From: Enterobacter ludwigii
Lineage (GTDB): Bacteria; Pseudomonadota; Gammaproteobacteria; Enterobacterales; Enterobacteriaceae
Reading direction: 5' to 3'
NCBI RefSeq assembly: GCF_001750725.1
Contig: NZ_CP017279.1
Span: 930,001-994,000 of the forward strand
DNA: 64,000 nt
Shown: one piece after another, positions 32,258 to 45,969 of the stretch
How positions within the stretch are numbered: position 1 is the first letter of the stretch
Layout: every line of letters begins with the position of its first letter
Notes under the pieces: generated by a model
What the model was told of the DNA's origin: nothing
The model's input: only the letters and a program-made list of their open reading frames with translations
Database searches by the model: none
Program-made: the position numbers and the translations under genes

Positions 32258-32411
32258 TCACGATGAAAAATATTTGCGTTATTAGGGCGAATGGCCTCAA
32301 AATAACGTAAAATCGTGGTAAGAACTGCCGGGATTTAGTTGCAAATTTTTCAACATTTTATACACTACGAAAACCATCGCGAAAGCGAGTTTTGATAGGA
32401 AATTTAAGAGT

Positions 32412-33979
<1,568 letters not shown>

Positions 33980-34001
33980 GCCTGACTGCATCATGGCGAT
34001 T

Positions 34002-34030
34002 AAAAAAGGTCCGCTTGTCGGGCCTTTTTT
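34002..34030 (+). terminator. Terminator after fabF
   Basis: AAAAAAGGTCCG-CTTGT-CGGGCCTTTTTT: stem (one G-T pair) with flanking A and T runs, 23 bp after the fabF stop. It separates the fab cluster from pabC. Confidence 0.88.
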
Positions 34031-34100
34031 ATTAAGCCTAATCTTCTTGTCGGCTGCATGGCATCCTGCCAGACTAAATGCCCACGCATAAGGAGCCACC

Positions 34101-34910
34101 ATGTTTTTAATCAATGGCCTTGAGCAAAACACGCTGCCTGCTGGTGACAGGGCAACTCAGTTTGGTGATGGCTGCTTTACGACAGCGCGCATTCTCGACG
34201 GCAATGTCTGCCTGCTCGAGGCGCACCTTCGTCGTCTTCAGCAGGGTTGTGAAGCCTTGATGATCCCCTTCACGCACTGGGACACATTGCGTCAGGAGAT
34301 GTGCCAGCTGGCGGCCGGGAAGCAAAGCGGTGTTTTGAAGGTGATCATCAGCCGCGGCAGCGGTGGCCGGGGATACAGCGGTACAGCTTGCCAGCACCCA
34401 ACGCGGATCCTTTCGGTGTCTGCCTGTCCTGCTCATTATCTGCGCTGGCGTGAAGAGGGCGTTACGCTAACGCTCAGCCCGGTACGTCTGGGGCGAAACC
34501 CTATGCTTGCCGGTATAAAACACCTCAACCGCCTTGAACAGGTACTGATTCGCACTCATCTTGAACAGACGGACGCTGATGAGGCGCTGGTTCTTGACAG
34601 CGAAGGGTTTATTACGGAATGCTGTGCGGCTAATTTACTCTGGCGGCAGGGGAGCGATGTTTATACGCCGTCGCTCGAGCAGGCCGGCGTCAACGGGATT
34701 ATGCTTCAGTTTTGTTTGCAGCAGCTGGCACACTCTGGCTTTCGCGTTGTCGAAGTGAGCGCGAGAGAAGAGGCGCTGCACCAGGCTGAAGAAATTATCA
34801 TCTGTAATGCGCTGATGCCGGTTGTACCCGTCCGCGCGTATGGTCAATACAGCTTGTCCTCGCGCGAGCTGTTTCAGTTTTTAGCCCCGATATGTGAGCA
34901 AACCCGATAG
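34101..34910 (+). CDS. pabC: 4-amino-4-deoxychorismate lyase
   Basis: PabC is a PLP enzyme that splits aminodeoxychorismate into p-aminobenzoate and pyruvate for folate synthesis. It has 269 residues, as in E. coli, and is of fold type IV. The PLP lysine is in [17 protein letters not shown]; other family blocks are [13 protein letters not shown] (about 21-33) and [28 protein letters not shown]. It begins the pabC-mltG-tmk-holB-ycfH operon with a 2-base gap to mltG. Confidence 0.96.
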   Translation: MFLINGLEQNTLPAGDRATQFGDGCFTTARILDGNVCLLEAHLRRLQQGCEALMIPFTHWDTLRQEMCQLAAGKQSGVLKVIISRGSGGRGYSGTACQHPTRILSVSACPAHYLRWREEGVTLTLSPVRLGRNPMLAGIKHLNRLEQVLIRTHLEQTDADEALVLDSEGFITECCAANLLWRQGSDVYTPSLEQAGVNGIMLQFCLQQLAHSGFRVVEVSAREEALHQAEEIIICNALMPVVPVRAYGQYSLSSRELFQFLAPICEQTR

Positions 34911-34912
34911 TC

Positions 34913-35935
34913 ATGAAGAAAATGTTGCGCTTTGTCCTCCTCCTTATCGTTGCGCTGGGTGTTGCCGGCGGAGCGGGAGTGTGGAAAGTTCGTCAGCTGG
35001 CGAACAGTAAGATCCTGATTAAAGACGAGACGATTTTTACCCTGAAAGCGGGGACGGGCCGCCTGGCGCTTGGCGAACAGCTTTATGGCGACAAGATCAT
35101 TAACCGTCCGCGCGTGTTTCAGTGGCTGTTACGTATCGAGCCTGAACTGTCTCATTTCAAAGCCGGTACCTATCGCTTTACGCCGGGGATGACCGTCAAA
35201 GAGATGCTTCAGCTGCTGGAAAGCGGTAAAGAAGCGCAGTTCCCGCTGCGTTTTGTTGAGGGGATGCGCCTGAGCGATTATCTCGAGCAGCTGCGCGATG
35301 CTCCGTACATTAAGCATACCCTGAAAGATGACCGCTATCAGACGGTGGCCGAGGTACTGAAATTTGAACACCCTGAGTGGGTGGAAGGCTGGTTCTGGCC
35401 AGACACCTGGATGTACACCGCAGGCACGACCGATGTGGCTATCCTCAAGCGGGCGCATAAAAAGATGGTTGCAGCCGTCGATTCCGCCTGGGAAGGGCGC
35501 ATGGACGGTCTGCCATACAGAGATCAAAACCAGTTTGTCACGATGGCCTCAATTATTGAGAAAGAGACGGCCGTCGCCGCCGAACGCGATCAGGTGGCAT
35601 CGGTCTTCATTAACCGCCTGCGTATCGGCATGCGTCTGCAAACGGACCCCACCGTCATCTACGGAATGGGCGAGAGTTATACCGGTAAGATTTCAAGAAA
35701 AGATCTGGAGACGCCAACGGCGTATAATACCTACGTGATTAGCGGTCTGCCGCCGGGCCCGATTGCCACGCCGAGCGAGGCTTCCCTACGTGCGGCTGCG
35801 CATCCTGCTAAAACACCGTATCTCTATTTTGTGGCTGATGGAAAAGGGGGGCATACCTTTAACACCAACCTTGCCAGCCATAATCGCTCCGTTCAGGACT
35901 ATCTGAAGGCACTTAAGGAAAAAAATGCGCAGTAA
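34913..35935 (+). CDS. mltG: Endolytic murein transglycosylase MltG
   Basis: MltG is an inner-membrane lytic transglycosylase that cuts nascent glycan strands and is thought to end their growth. It has 340 residues, as in E. coli YceG. One N-terminal membrane helix (about 4-22), a LysM-like domain (about 45-105, with [18 protein letters not shown]) and the YceG catalytic domain are visible; the catalytic Glu is in [21 protein letters not shown]. Conserved [21 protein letters not shown] follows. It overlaps tmk by 11 bases. Confidence 0.96.
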   Translation: MKKMLRFVLLLIVALGVAGGAGVWKVRQLANSKILIKDETIFTLKAGTGRLALGEQLYGDKIINRPRVFQWLLRIEPELSHFKAGTYRFTPGMTVKEMLQLLESGKEAQFPLRFVEGMRLSDYLEQLRDAPYIKHTLKDDRYQTVAEVLKFEHPEWVEGWFWPDTWMYTAGTTDVAILKRAHKKMVAAVDSAWEGRMDGLPYRDQNQFVTMASIIEKETAVAAERDQVASVFINRLRIGMRLQTDPTVIYGMGESYTGKISRKDLETPTAYNTYVISGLPPGPIATPSEASLRAAAHPAKTPYLYFVADGKGGHTFNTNLASHNRSVQDYLKALKEKNAQ

Positions 35936-36566
35936 ATACATTGTCATTGAGGGACTCGAAGGGGCGGGCAAAACCACGGCCCGCAACGTGGTGGTGGATA
36001 CGCTCAAATCGCTTGGCGTTGCGGACATGGTATTTACCCGCGAGCCTGGCGGTACGCAACTGGCCGAAAAGCTGCGAAGCCTGGTGCTGGATATCAAATC
36101 CGTAGGTGACGAGGTCATCACAGATAAAGCCGAAGTATTGATGTTCTACGCGGCGCGCGTGCAACTGGTGGAGACGGTCATTAAACCGGCCCTGGCTAAT
36201 GGCAAGTGGGTAATTGGCGATCGTCATGACCTGTCGACCCAGGCTTATCAGGGCGGTGGGCGTGGTATTGACCAGACGATGCTGGCCACGCTGCGCGATG
36301 CGGTGCTGGGTGATTTTCGCCCTGACCTGACGCTCTATCTGGATGTGACGCCGGAAGTGGGTCTCAAGCGCGCCCGTGCTCGCGGTGAGCTGGACCGCAT
36401 TGAGCAGGAGTCTTTTGATTTCTTTAACCGTACCCGCGCGCGCTATCTGGAACTGGCGGATCAGGATGGCAGTATTCGCACCATTGATGCGACGCTATCC
36501 CTGGAAGAGGTCACCCGCGCTATTCAGAAGACGGTTACGCAGTGGCTACAGGAGCAACAGGCATGA
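35925..36566 (+). CDS. tmk: Thymidylate kinase
   Basis: Tmk phosphorylates dTMP to dTDP. It has 213 residues, as in E. coli. The P-loop [12 protein letters not shown] (about 10-21), the DR motif in [20 protein letters not shown] and the LID region [14 protein letters not shown] are present; the LID arginines and lack of an Arg in the P-loop mark the type II (E. coli-like) enzyme. The start lies inside the end of mltG and its stop overlaps the holB ATG (ATGA), giving tight translational coupling. Confidence 0.97.
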   Translation: MRSKYIVIEGLEGAGKTTARNVVVDTLKSLGVADMVFTREPGGTQLAEKLRSLVLDIKSVGDEVITDKAEVLMFYAARVQLVETVIKPALANGKWVIGDRHDLSTQAYQGGGRGIDQTMLATLRDAVLGDFRPDLTLYLDVTPEVGLKRARARGELDRIEQESFDFFNRTRARYLELADQDGSIRTIDATLSLEEVTRAIQKTVTQWLQEQQA

Positions 36567-37567
36567 AATGGTACCCATGGTTGCGCCCGCATTTTGAAAA
36601 GCTGATCGAAAGCTATCAGGCTGGTCGGGGGCATCATGCGTTACTGATTCAGGCACTGCCGGGAATGGGGGATGATGCATTGATTTACGCCATCACCCGC
36701 TTCCTGATGTGTCAGCAGCCGCAAGGCCATAAAAGCTGTGGTAAATGCCGTGGCTGCCAGTTAATGCAGGCGGGCACGCACCCTGACTATTATACGCTCG
36801 AGCCTGAGAAGGGCAAAAGCGCGCTCGGTATTGATGCCGTGCGTGAAGTCAGTGAAAAATTGTACGAACATGCGCGGCTCAGCGGCGCAAAAGTCGTCTG
36901 GCTCAAAGACGCAGCACAGCTTACCGAGGCGGCGGCGAATGCGCTGCTTAAAACGCTGGAAGAACCGCCGGAGAAAACGTGGTTCCTTCTCTCCTGTCGT
37001 GACCCGGGGCGTTTGCTGGCAACGCTGCGCAGCCGTTGTCGTCTTCATCACCTCGCGGTGCCTCAGGAATCATGGGCGCTGAGCTGGCTTGAGCGAGAGG
37101 TGACAACGTCACAGGAAGGGGCGCTCTCTGCGTTGCGCCTGAGCAGCGGTGCACCCGCGGCGGCGCTGGCATTACTGCAGCCAGAGGTCTGGTCACAGCG
37201 AGACGCGCTCTGCCGGGCCGTTGAGTCTTCCATCACCAGCCGCGACTGGCTAAGTTTATTGCCTGTGCTTAACGGCGATCAGGCCGCGGAACGTCTGCAC
37301 TGGCTGGCTTCCTTACTTCTGGATGCGCTCAAACTCCAGCAAGGGGCAACGCTACTGACCAACCCGGACGTCTGGCCGCTGGTTAACACGCTGGCGAACA
37401 GCCTGTCAGGCGCATCATTACACGCTATCCTTCACGATATCTGTCAGAGTCGTGAACAACTTTTAACAGTGACCGGTCTTAATCGCGAGCTTTTACTGAC
37501 CGACCAGTTGCTGCGTATCGAACATTACCTGCAACCAGGCGTGACACCGCCTGTTTCCCATCTCTGA
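36563..37567 (+). CDS. holB: DNA polymerase III subunit delta'
   Basis: HolB (delta') is the rigid stator of the clamp loader that puts the beta clamp on DNA. It has 334 residues, as in E. coli. The AAA+ P-loop is degenerate (PGMGDDAL lacks the GKT), as in all delta' subunits, so it does not hydrolyse ATP. The zinc site C50, C59, C62, C65 ([18 protein letters not shown]) and the SRC motif in [11 protein letters not shown] are present. The start at 36563 overlaps the tmk stop; a longer frame from inside tmk is not family-like. Confidence 0.97.
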   Translation: MKWYPWLRPHFEKLIESYQAGRGHHALLIQALPGMGDDALIYAITRFLMCQQPQGHKSCGKCRGCQLMQAGTHPDYYTLEPEKGKSALGIDAVREVSEKLYEHARLSGAKVVWLKDAAQLTEAAANALLKTLEEPPEKTWFLLSCRDPGRLLATLRSRCRLHHLAVPQESWALSWLEREVTTSQEGALSALRLSSGAPAAALALLQPEVWSQRDALCRAVESSITSRDWLSLLPVLNGDQAAERLHWLASLLLDALKLQQGATLLTNPDVWPLVNTLANSLSGASLHAILHDICQSREQLLTVTGLNRELLLTDQLLRIEHYLQPGVTPPVSHL

Positions 37568-37577
37568 GAGAGACATT

Positions 37578-38372
37578 ATGTTTTTAGTCGACTCACACTG
37601 CCATCTTGATGGCCTGGATTATCAATCCCTGCATAAAAACGTGGACGACGTGCTTGCCAAAGCCGCTGCCCGTGATGTGAAGTTTTGCCTTGCCGTGGCG
37701 ACAACGCTACCGGGGTATCGCGCCATGCGTGAGCTGGTGGGCGAGCGCGAGAACGTTGTTTTCTCCTGTGGCGTGCATCCGCTCAATCAGGATGAAGAGT
37801 ATGACGTTGAGGAACTGCGCCGGCTGGCCGCAGAAGAGGGCGTCGTGGCGATGGGGGAAACCGGGCTGGATTACTACTACACGCCGGAAACGAAACCGCG
37901 CCAGCAAGCATCCTTCCGCCATCATATTCGCATTGGTCGCGAGCTCAACAAGCCGGTGATTGTCCATACCCGTGATGCGCGCGCCGATACGCTGGCGATC
38001 CTGAAGGAAGAAAAGGTGACGGATTGCGGTGGCGTACTACACTGTTTCACAGAAGACAGAGAAACAGCGGGTAAACTGCTTGATTTAGGGTTTTATATCT
38101 CGTTTTCGGGGATCGTGACGTTCCGTAACGCTGAGCAACTCCGCGAAGCTGCGCGCTATGTTCCGCTCGATCGCATCCTCGTGGAAACAGACTCTCCGTA
38201 TCTGGCACCGGTGCCGCATCGCGGTAAAGAAAATCAGCCAGCCATGACGAGAGACGTAGCCGAGTACATGGCCGTGCTTAAAGGCGTCAGCATTGAAGAG
38301 CTGGCCCGCGTCACGACGGACAACTTCTCTACGCTGTTCCATATCGACCCCGCCCGCCTGCAATCTGTTTGA
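37578..38372 (+). CDS. ycfH: TatD-family metal-dependent hydrolase YcfH
   Basis: YcfH is a TIM-barrel TatD-family metallohydrolase, predicted deoxyribonuclease; its physiological role is not settled. It has 264 residues (E. coli 265). Metal ligands are visible: H7-x-H9 in VDSHCHLDG, Glu in [10 protein letters not shown] (about 94), His in VIVHTRDA and LHCFTED, and the Asp in [10 protein letters not shown] (about 204). It ends the pabC operon, where its place beside holB is conserved in many bacteria. Confidence 0.95.
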   Translation: MFLVDSHCHLDGLDYQSLHKNVDDVLAKAAARDVKFCLAVATTLPGYRAMRELVGERENVVFSCGVHPLNQDEEYDVEELRRLAAEEGVVAMGETGLDYYYTPETKPRQQASFRHHIRIGRELNKPVIVHTRDARADTLAILKEEKVTDCGGVLHCFTEDRETAGKLLDLGFYISFSGIVTFRNAEQLREAARYVPLDRILVETDSPYLAPVPHRGKENQPAMTRDVAEYMAVLKGVSIEELARVTTDNFSTLFHIDPARLQSV

Positions 38373-38420
38373 TACGCCTGTTTTTTTTAGGCTCGTAATT
38401 AATACATAAAACGAGTAAAG

Positions 38421-38446
38421 TTCACCGCCTCATTTGGGGCGGTGAA
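38421..38446 (+). terminator. Hairpin after ycfH
   Basis: Perfect 9-bp stem TTCACCGCC / GGCGGTGAA with an 8-base loop, 48 bp after the stop. The bases after it (GGTGTATTT) are a poor T tract, so it may be a weak or factor-assisted terminator. Confidence 0.5.
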
Positions 38447-38517
38447 GGTGTATTTAGACACATCCAGAAACGCTTTTTGTAAATAACTGAAAGTTTTTCG
38501 ACCGTCTTAAGCTGAAA

Positions 38518-38573
38518 CGTGATAGCCGTCAAACAAACTCAGAGGGAATTATTTTACTCTGTGTAATAAATAA
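38518..38573 (+). promoter_or_regulatory. ptsG control region: CRP site and Mlc operator
   Basis: CGTGA-TAGCCG-TCAAA (38518-38533) is a CRP-type site. An AT-rich dyad TTATTTTACTCTGTGTAATAAATAA-like block at 38549-38573 matches the Mlc operator of E. coli ptsG almost base for base. Expected logic: CRP activation, and Mlc repression lifted when glucose is transported. No gene lies in 38373-38668. Confidence 0.85.
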
Positions 38574-38642
38574 AGGGCGCTTAGATGTCCTGTCCACGGC
38601 ACGGTACTCCCCCCGGGCCAATGCGTGAAAGCGTAAAAAAGC

Positions 38643-38671
38643 ACAAATACTCAGGAGCACTCTCAATTATG
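38643..38671 (+). promoter_or_regulatory. SgrS small-RNA target at the ptsG ribosome binding site
   Basis: The stretch ACTCAGGAGCACTCTC-AATTATG, covering the Shine-Dalgarno sequence and start codon, is the same as the E. coli ptsG site that pairs with the sRNA SgrS under sugar-phosphate stress. The sRNA gene itself is not in this window. Confidence 0.8.
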
Positions 38672-40102
38672 TTTAAGAATGCATTTGCTAACCTGCAAAA
38701 GGTCGGTAAATCGCTGATGCTGCCAGTATCCGTACTGCCTATCGCAGGTATCCTGCTGGGTGTCGGTTCTGCTAACTTCAGCTGGCTGCCAGCCGTAGTT
38801 TCCCACGTGATGGCCGAAGCAGGCGGTTCCGTCTTTGCTAACATGCCTCTGATCTTCGCTATCGGTGTGGCGCTGGGCTTCACCAATAACGACGGCGTTT
38901 CTGCGCTGGCTGCAGTTGTTGCCTACGGCATCATGGTGAAAACCATGGCAGTGGTTGCGCCACTGGTTCTGCATTTACCGGCAGAAGAGATCGCTGCGAA
39001 ACACCTGGCAGACACCGGTGTTCTGGGCGGTATCATCTCCGGTGCGATTGCAGCGTACATGTTCAACCGCTTCTATCGCATCAAGCTGCCTGAGTATCTG
39101 GGCTTCTTCGCGGGCAAGCGTTTTGTTCCGATTATTTCTGGTCTGGCAGCGATTTTCACTGGCGTGATCCTGTCCTTCATCTGGCCACCAATCGGTTCCG
39201 CTATCCAGACCTTCTCTCAGTGGGCTGCTTATCAGAACCCGGTTGTGGCGTTTGGTATCTACGGCTTCATCGAGCGTTGCCTGGTACCATTTGGTCTGCA
39301 CCACATCTGGAACGTTCCATTCCAGATGCAGATTGGTGAATTCACCAACGCAGCAGGTCAGGTATTCCACGGTGATATCCCACGTTACATGGCGGGTGAC
39401 CCAACTGCAGGTAAACTGTCTGGTGGCTTCCTGTTCAAAATGTACGGTCTGCCGGCAGCGGCAATTGCTATCTGGCACTCTGCTAAACCAGAGAACCGTG
39501 CAAAAGTGGGCGGTATCATGATCTCCGCAGCGTTGACCTCGTTCCTGACCGGTATCACCGAGCCGATCGAGTTCTCCTTCATGTTCGTTGCGCCGATCCT
39601 GTACATCATTCACGCGGTTCTGGCGGGTCTGGCGTTCCCAATCTGTATCCTGCTGGGTATGCGTGACGGTACGTCCTTCTCTCACGGCCTGATCGACTTC
39701 ATCGTTCTGTCCGGTAACAGCAGCAAACTGTGGCTGTTCCCAATCGTTGGTGCGTGCTATGCCGTTGTTTACTACACCATCTTCCGCGTGCTGATCAAAG
39801 CACTGGACCTGAAAACACCAGGTCGTGAAGATGCGTCAGAAGACAGCAAAGCCACCGCGACAAGCGAAATGGCTCCGGCTCTGGTTGCCGCATTCGGCGG
39901 GAAAGAGAACATCACTAACCTGGACGCGTGCATCACTCGTCTGCGTGTTAGCGTTGCCGACGTCGCGAAAGTAGACCAGCCGGGTCTGAAAAAACTGGGT
40001 GCAGCAGGGGTTGTTGTTGCTGGTTCGGGCGTTCAGGCAATCTTCGGGACTAAATCCGATAACCTGAAAACCGAAATGGATGAGTACATCCGCAACAGCT
40101 AA
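38669..40102 (+). CDS. ptsG: PTS glucose-specific EIIBC component
   Basis: PtsG imports and phosphorylates glucose, taking phosphate from Crr (EIIA-Glc). It has 477 residues, as in E. coli. The EIIC membrane domain (about 1-390) has [21 protein letters not shown] and the sugar-site GITEPIEF; the EIIB domain (about 400-477) has the phosphorylated Cys (about 421) in [13 protein letters not shown]. The start was set at [14 protein letters not shown]; 28 codons of open frame upstream are leader. Sequence differs little from E. coli. Its own terminator follows. Confidence 0.98.
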   Translation: MFKNAFANLQKVGKSLMLPVSVLPIAGILLGVGSANFSWLPAVVSHVMAEAGGSVFANMPLIFAIGVALGFTNNDGVSALAAVVAYGIMVKTMAVVAPLVLHLPAEEIAAKHLADTGVLGGIISGAIAAYMFNRFYRIKLPEYLGFFAGKRFVPIISGLAAIFTGVILSFIWPPIGSAIQTFSQWAAYQNPVVAFGIYGFIERCLVPFGLHHIWNVPFQMQIGEFTNAAGQVFHGDIPRYMAGDPTAGKLSGGFLFKMYGLPAAAIAIWHSAKPENRAKVGGIMISAALTSFLTGITEPIEFSFMFVAPILYIIHAVLAGLAFPICILLGMRDGTSFSHGLIDFIVLSGNSSKLWLFPIVGACYAVVYYTIFRVLIKALDLKTPGREDASEDSKATATSEMAPALVAAFGGKENITNLDACITRLRVSVADVAKVDQPGLKKLGAAGVVVAGSGVQAIFGTKSDNLKTEMDEYIRNS

Positions 40103-40121
40103 GCTGTGACCTGGGGAGACT

Positions 40122-40147
40122 AAGGCAGCCGAATGGCTGCCTTTTTT
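40122..40147 (+). terminator. Rho-independent terminator of ptsG
   Basis: AAGGCAGCC-GAAT-GGCTGCCTTTTTT: 9-bp stem and T run 20 bp after the ptsG stop, also flanking the convergent fhuE end. Confidence 0.92.
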
Positions 40148-40159
40148 ATGGGTAGAAAC

Positions 40160-42352
40160 TTAAAAAGAGTAATTCGCGCTGACGGAGACGTTCAGCGGCG
40201 CGCCATAGACAACGTATGACCCGACGTAGTCGTAGTATTTTTTATCAAACAGGTTGTTAACGTTGGCCTGCAAGGCCAGATCCCTGGTGACCTGATAACG
40301 GCTGAAGAGATTCACCAGCGCATAGCTGCCCTGTTCTGCACGGGACTGGCCTGCCGGGCCACCCTCCACATCCGTCCACACTTTATTCTGCCAGTTCACC
40401 CCGCCGCCCACCGCCAGTTCCGGCAGCATAGGCAATTGATAACGGGTAAACAGCTTCATGGTCGTGCGTGGCTGATCGGAACTGACGGCATTCCCGCGCT
40501 TATCTTCTGCAATAAACCGTGTCGCCCCGAAGGTTAACTGCCAGTTGTCGGTCAGTGCACCGTTTAGCTCAAATTCAATCCCTTTGCTGACTACGCCATC
40601 CAGTGATTTATAAATAGATTCGCCGCTCGGCATATAGGTGTAGGTATTGCTCGCCACGTTATCCTGTTCAATACGGAAAACGGCCAGTGAGGTGGTCAGG
40701 CGGGTGTTGAACCAGTCCGCTTTCACCCCCGCTTCGTAGCTTTTCCCGGTCGTAGGGTCGAGGTAACGACCGCTTGCGTCACGCTTGTCCTGTGGCTGGA
40801 AAATAGAGGTGTAGCTGACATAGGTCGACCAGTCTTCATTGATGTCATAAACCAGTCCTGCATAAGGCGTTACGTCATCTTTGGAACTTTCCAGACGGGT
40901 ATCCGGGGAGCCTGCCGGGTTGTAACGAATGTTATAGTTGGTGTAACGCGCGCCAAGGATCAGGTGCAGCGGGTCGGCCAGCGAGAATCGGGCCGAGGTA
41001 TACGCCGATGACTGGCGAATGTCGTCCTGGCTATAGAGCTTCCACGGTGTCCACTGCGGGTCGGCGATATTGCCATTCCAGTTTTTAAAATTACCCACAT
41101 CCACCATACCGTATAACGCATCCGGCATGCTGTTATCGTAATGGTTACGCTGGCGGCTGAAGCTCCCGCCAAACATCATCTCATGCTGACGACCAAAAAG
41201 GCTGAAATCGCCACGCAGGAAGGCGTCGATGGCATCCTGCTTACGTTCACCGCGGTTCCAGCCGCCGTAGCCGACCATGCCTGCCCCGGTTTCTTTATCC
41301 GGATAGCCGGACATATACATCAGTTTGCTGTCGAAATGGGTTTCCGCATGCATGCCGTTGATGTGCGCTTCCCAGCCGTTGTCAAAACGTTGGGTCAGGT
41401 TGGCAAAGATACGGGTGTTGTCTTTATCCGAGTAAGCCCAGTCAGGCGCAACGGTCTGGCTGCGGTCGTAATGGGTTTTGCTTCCGTCGCTATACCAGGT
41501 TGGCAGACCGCCCCAGGTAGGATCGGCGGTGTGACTTTCCTGATATTCATAGCCTACGGAGAGGGTCGTGCTATCGGTGACGTCGGCATCCACCACGCCA
41601 TAGAGGAATTTTTTACGGTAGTGGTAGTTATCCACAGCGCTGTCGTTGTCCTGGTAACCGGTGATCAGACGACCGCGCACCTTGCCGGATTCTACCAGCG
41701 GGGCCTGTAAATCCAGCACATAGCGCTGCTTGTCCCAGCTGCCGTAGCTGGCGGAGACGTTCCCTTTGAATACGTTACTGTCTGCGTGCTTGCGCACCAT
41801 ATTGACGTAGGCGGATGGGTTACCGGTGCCGGACATCAGCCCGGTAGCGCCGCGAACCACCTCTATACGGTCATAAATGGCGGTGTCGGCGGCGGTGTCG
41901 CCAAAGTTCCATACTTCGCTGATGGAGGTCGGCAGGTCATCGAACGCATAGTTACTGACGAAGAATCCGCGCGAGTAAAATACGGTGCGGTCGCTGTCCT
42001 GCACCTGGGCCGTTACGCCGGTGGTGTTGGTTAACACCTGGCCGACTGACTGCAGGTTCTGATCTGCCATGCGCTGCTGGCTAATCACGCTGACGGACTG
42101 GGGGATATCGCGGGGAACAAGTAACAGTTTGGTCCCGGTGGTGGTGGTTTTTACGCTGTAGTCCTGATCCTGTCCGCTGGAGGGATCCTGTGCGTTATCA
42201 AAGCCACCCTCCACAACTACCGTATCTTCGGTCGTGGAGGCGGCAAAACTGACGATTGGCATCAATGCCATAGCAATACAGGCTGCCAGCAACGAAGGTG
42301 TTGCGACAGGCTGGCGTTGCCCATCCCTGGTATGAGTAATGAAAGACATCAT
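40160..42352 (-). CDS. fhuE: FhuE-type TonB-dependent siderophore receptor
   Basis: FhuE takes up ferric coprogen, ferrioxamine B and rhodotorulic acid through a 22-strand outer-membrane barrel, driven by TonB. It has 730 residues (E. coli 729) with a signal peptide ending VSFAAS. The TonB box is in EDTVVVEGG; the plug follows (RDIPQSVSVISQQRM, RIEVVRGATGLMSGTGNPSAYVNMVRK); the C-terminus ends in Phe (SVSANYSF). By eye it matches E. coli FhuE clearly but much less closely than its neighbours do, with differences concentrated in barrel loops, so ligand range may differ. Start at ATG 42352 or 42349; AAGGG is just upstream. Confidence 0.88.
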   Translation of the reverse strand: MMSFITHTRDGQRQPVATPSLLAACIAMALMPIVSFAASTTEDTVVVEGGFDNAQDPSSGQDQDYSVKTTTTGTKLLLVPRDIPQSVSVISQQRMADQNLQSVGQVLTNTTGVTAQVQDSDRTVFYSRGFFVSNYAFDDLPTSISEVWNFGDTAADTAIYDRIEVVRGATGLMSGTGNPSAYVNMVRKHADSNVFKGNVSASYGSWDKQRYVLDLQAPLVESGKVRGRLITGYQDNDSAVDNYHYRKKFLYGVVDADVTDSTTLSVGYEYQESHTADPTWGGLPTWYSDGSKTHYDRSQTVAPDWAYSDKDNTRIFANLTQRFDNGWEAHINGMHAETHFDSKLMYMSGYPDKETGAGMVGYGGWNRGERKQDAIDAFLRGDFSLFGRQHEMMFGGSFSRQRNHYDNSMPDALYGMVDVGNFKNWNGNIADPQWTPWKLYSQDDIRQSSAYTSARFSLADPLHLILGARYTNYNIRYNPAGSPDTRLESSKDDVTPYAGLVYDINEDWSTYVSYTSIFQPQDKRDASGRYLDPTTGKSYEAGVKADWFNTRLTTSLAVFRIEQDNVASNTYTYMPSGESIYKSLDGVVSKGIEFELNGALTDNWQLTFGATRFIAEDKRGNAVSSDQPRTTMKLFTRYQLPMLPELAVGGGVNWQNKVWTDVEGGPAGQSRAEQGSYALVNLFSRYQVTRDLALQANVNNLFDKKYYDYVGSYVVYGAPLNVSVSANYSF

Positions 42353-42423
42353 CAAACCCTTAATGAATGGTGAAGGTGGTCTGCATCAGTCCCGCATGTA
42401 CGGGCTGATGTCGTTTTCTATGT

Positions 42424-42465
42424 TGAAAATGCGCATGAAAATGCAAATGCGAAATATACGCATTG
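42424..42465 (-). promoter_or_regulatory. Probable control region of fhuE
   Basis: Contains a 19-bp dyad AATGCG-N7-CGCATT (42446-42464) and tandem GAAAATGC repeats (42425 and 42438). Iron control by Fur is expected for fhuE, but the match to the Fur box is weak. The rest of the 42353-42699 gap shows no gene I can support. Confidence 0.35.
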
Positions 42466-42699
42466 AGATTAACGGTGTAAACAGATGTGTCAAAAGGAAC
42501 AGAAATAATGTTTCAGGCGATCGCGACGCGTCAGCGCTCACTCTCCAGGCAGCTGGAGGACATTCAGGAAAGAAATCGGTGGAGAAGGTTGAAAGGACAG
42601 GAGAATCTCGCTCATACTCTTGTGTTGTGTCACACAGTAATACTGAGAATGTGTTAATGGCGGCGCACTACGCCAGATTAAACAAAAAAGGAAAAGGTC

Positions 42700-43059
42700 A
42701 TGGCTGAAGAAACGATTTTTAGTAAAATTATCCGCCGCGAAATCCCTTCGGATATCGTTTATCAGGATGAGCTGGTGACGGCTTTCCGGGACATTTCTCC
42801 TCAGGCTCCGACACATATCCTTATTATTCCTAATATTCTGATTCCGACCGTAAACGACGTAAAAACCGAGCATGAAGTAGCGTTAGGTCGTATGCTGACA
42901 GTGGCCGCAAAAATTGCTGAGCAGGAAGGGATTGCTGATGACGGTTACCGTCTCATCATGAACTGTAATCGCCACGGTGGTCAGGAAGTTTATCATATTC
43001 ACATGCATCTGCTGGGTGGACGTCCTCTGGGGCCGATGCTGGCACATAAAGGTCTTTGA
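42700..43059 (+). CDS. hinT: Purine nucleoside phosphoramidase HinT
   Basis: HinT is a histidine-triad nucleotide hydrolase that splits AMP-lysine and similar phosphoramidates; in E. coli it is the main such enzyme. It has 119 residues, as in E. coli. The triad motif reads [10 protein letters not shown] near residues 99-108, and the N-terminal [19 protein letters not shown] is typical. It begins the hinT-ycfL-lpoB-thiK-nagZ-ycfP run, one base before ycfL. RBS AAAGGAAAAGG. Confidence 0.97.
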   Translation: MAEETIFSKIIRREIPSDIVYQDELVTAFRDISPQAPTHILIIPNILIPTVNDVKTEHEVALGRMLTVAAKIAEQEGIADDGYRLIMNCNRHGGQEVYHIHMHLLGGRPLGPMLAHKGL

Positions 43060-43060
43060 C

Positions 43061-43435
43061 ATGCTTAAAGGGCGTATTGCAGCGCTGGTAATGACGATGT
43101 TGATCGTAGGGTGCAGCACGCGTCCGGCGATCCCCGTCAGCGATGAACAGACGCTGGTGATGGAATCCTCCGTACTTGCTGCGGGCATCACGGCGCAACA
43201 ACCTGCGTTGTCGATCAGTGAAATCAACTCTTCTGCTTCCTCTACGCTCTTTAATGAAAGACAAGAACCAGTGACGGTGCACTACCGTTTTTTCTGGTAT
43301 GACGTACGAGGTCTTGAAATGCATCCGCTGGAAGCGCCACGCAGCGTCACTATTCCGGCAAGATCGTCGGTAACGCTCTATGGCAGCGCCAACTATCTGG
43401 GTGCACATAAGGTGAGACTTTATCTTTATCTGTAA
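43061..43435 (+). CDS. ycfL: Lipoprotein YcfL (DUF1425)
   Basis: YcfL is a 124-residue periplasmic lipoprotein with no assigned biochemical role. The signal peptide MLKGRIAALVMTMLIVGC gives a lipidated Cys18 with Ser at +2 (outer membrane expected). The DUF1425 core NERQEPVTVHYRFFWYDVRGLEMHP and ANYLGAHKVRLYLYL is nearly identical to E. coli, while residues 15-55 differ. It is almost always beside lpoB, which suggests a link to PBP1B activation, but this is only context. Start at 43061, one base after the hinT stop. Confidence 0.92.
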   Translation: MLKGRIAALVMTMLIVGCSTRPAIPVSDEQTLVMESSVLAAGITAQQPALSISEINSSASSTLFNERQEPVTVHYRFFWYDVRGLEMHPLEAPRSVTIPARSSVTLYGSANYLGAHKVRLYLYL

Positions 43436-43445
43436 GGGGTGAACC

Positions 43446-44073
43446 TTGATTAAAAATTTGAGCCGTTATGCGCTCGTGACTGCTTTCGCTCTGTTCCTCG
43501 CAGGGTGTGTGACCCGAACTGAAGAGCCTGCGCCTGTGGAAGAGGCCAAACCGGGTACCGAGCAGCCGACACAGCCAACGCAGCCGCCGCCAACCGTACC
43601 GACTGTGCCGTCTATTCCGTCGCAGCCTGGTCCAATTGAACATCCGGATCAGACATCGCAGCCTGCGCCGCGCGTTCGTCATTATGACTGGAACGGTGCG
43701 ATGCAACCGATGGTCGGCAAAATGCTGCAGGCTCAGGGTGTGACCGCGGGCAGCGTATTGCTGGTTGATAGCGTGAATAACCGTACCAACGGTTCGCTGA
43801 ACGCGGGCGAAGCGACAGAAACCCTGCGCAATGCCCTGGCCAATAACGGTAAGTTTACGCTGGTCTCGGCACAGCAGCTCGCGGTAGCCAAGCAGCAGTT
43901 GGGCCTGTCACCGCAGGACAGCCTCGGTTCACGCAGCAAGGCGATTGGGATTGCCCGTAACGTCGGTGCGCAGTATGTGCTTTACTCCAGTGCCACCGGT
44001 AACGTGAATACGCCAGCCCTGCAGATGCAGCTGATGCTGGTTCAGACAGGCGAGATTATCTGGTCAGGTAAAG

Positions 44074-44093
<20 letters not shown>
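43446..44093 (+). CDS. lpoB: Penicillin-binding protein activator LpoB
   Basis: LpoB is an outer-membrane lipoprotein that reaches through the periplasm to stimulate the synthase PBP1B. It has 215 residues (E. coli 213). Lipobox FLAGC with Cys21 is followed by a long disordered Pro/Thr/Glu-rich stretch (about 25-75, PTQPTQPPPTVPTVPSIPSQ) that spans the gap to peptidoglycan, then the globular domain from RHYDWNGAMQPMV to the end. The TTG start at 43446 gives the family N-terminus with GGGGTGA upstream; no better ATG exists. The end overlaps thiK by 20 bases. Confidence 0.95.
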
Positions 44094-45935
<1,842 letters not shown>

Positions 45936-45969
45936 ATCCTCCCGGAAGGCGTAGCGTGGTGAGAAGACA

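Noticed and set aside
38585..38668. 28-codon in-frame extension of ptsG
   Set aside because: It covers the leader, including the SgrS target; the family start MFKNAF has the ribosome site.
42339..42707. 122-codon open frame on the plus strand running into hinT
   Set aside because: It begins inside the 5' end of fhuE (opposite strand), has unbiased composition and no family resemblance, and has no good ribosome site. Best seen as chance open frame over a control region.
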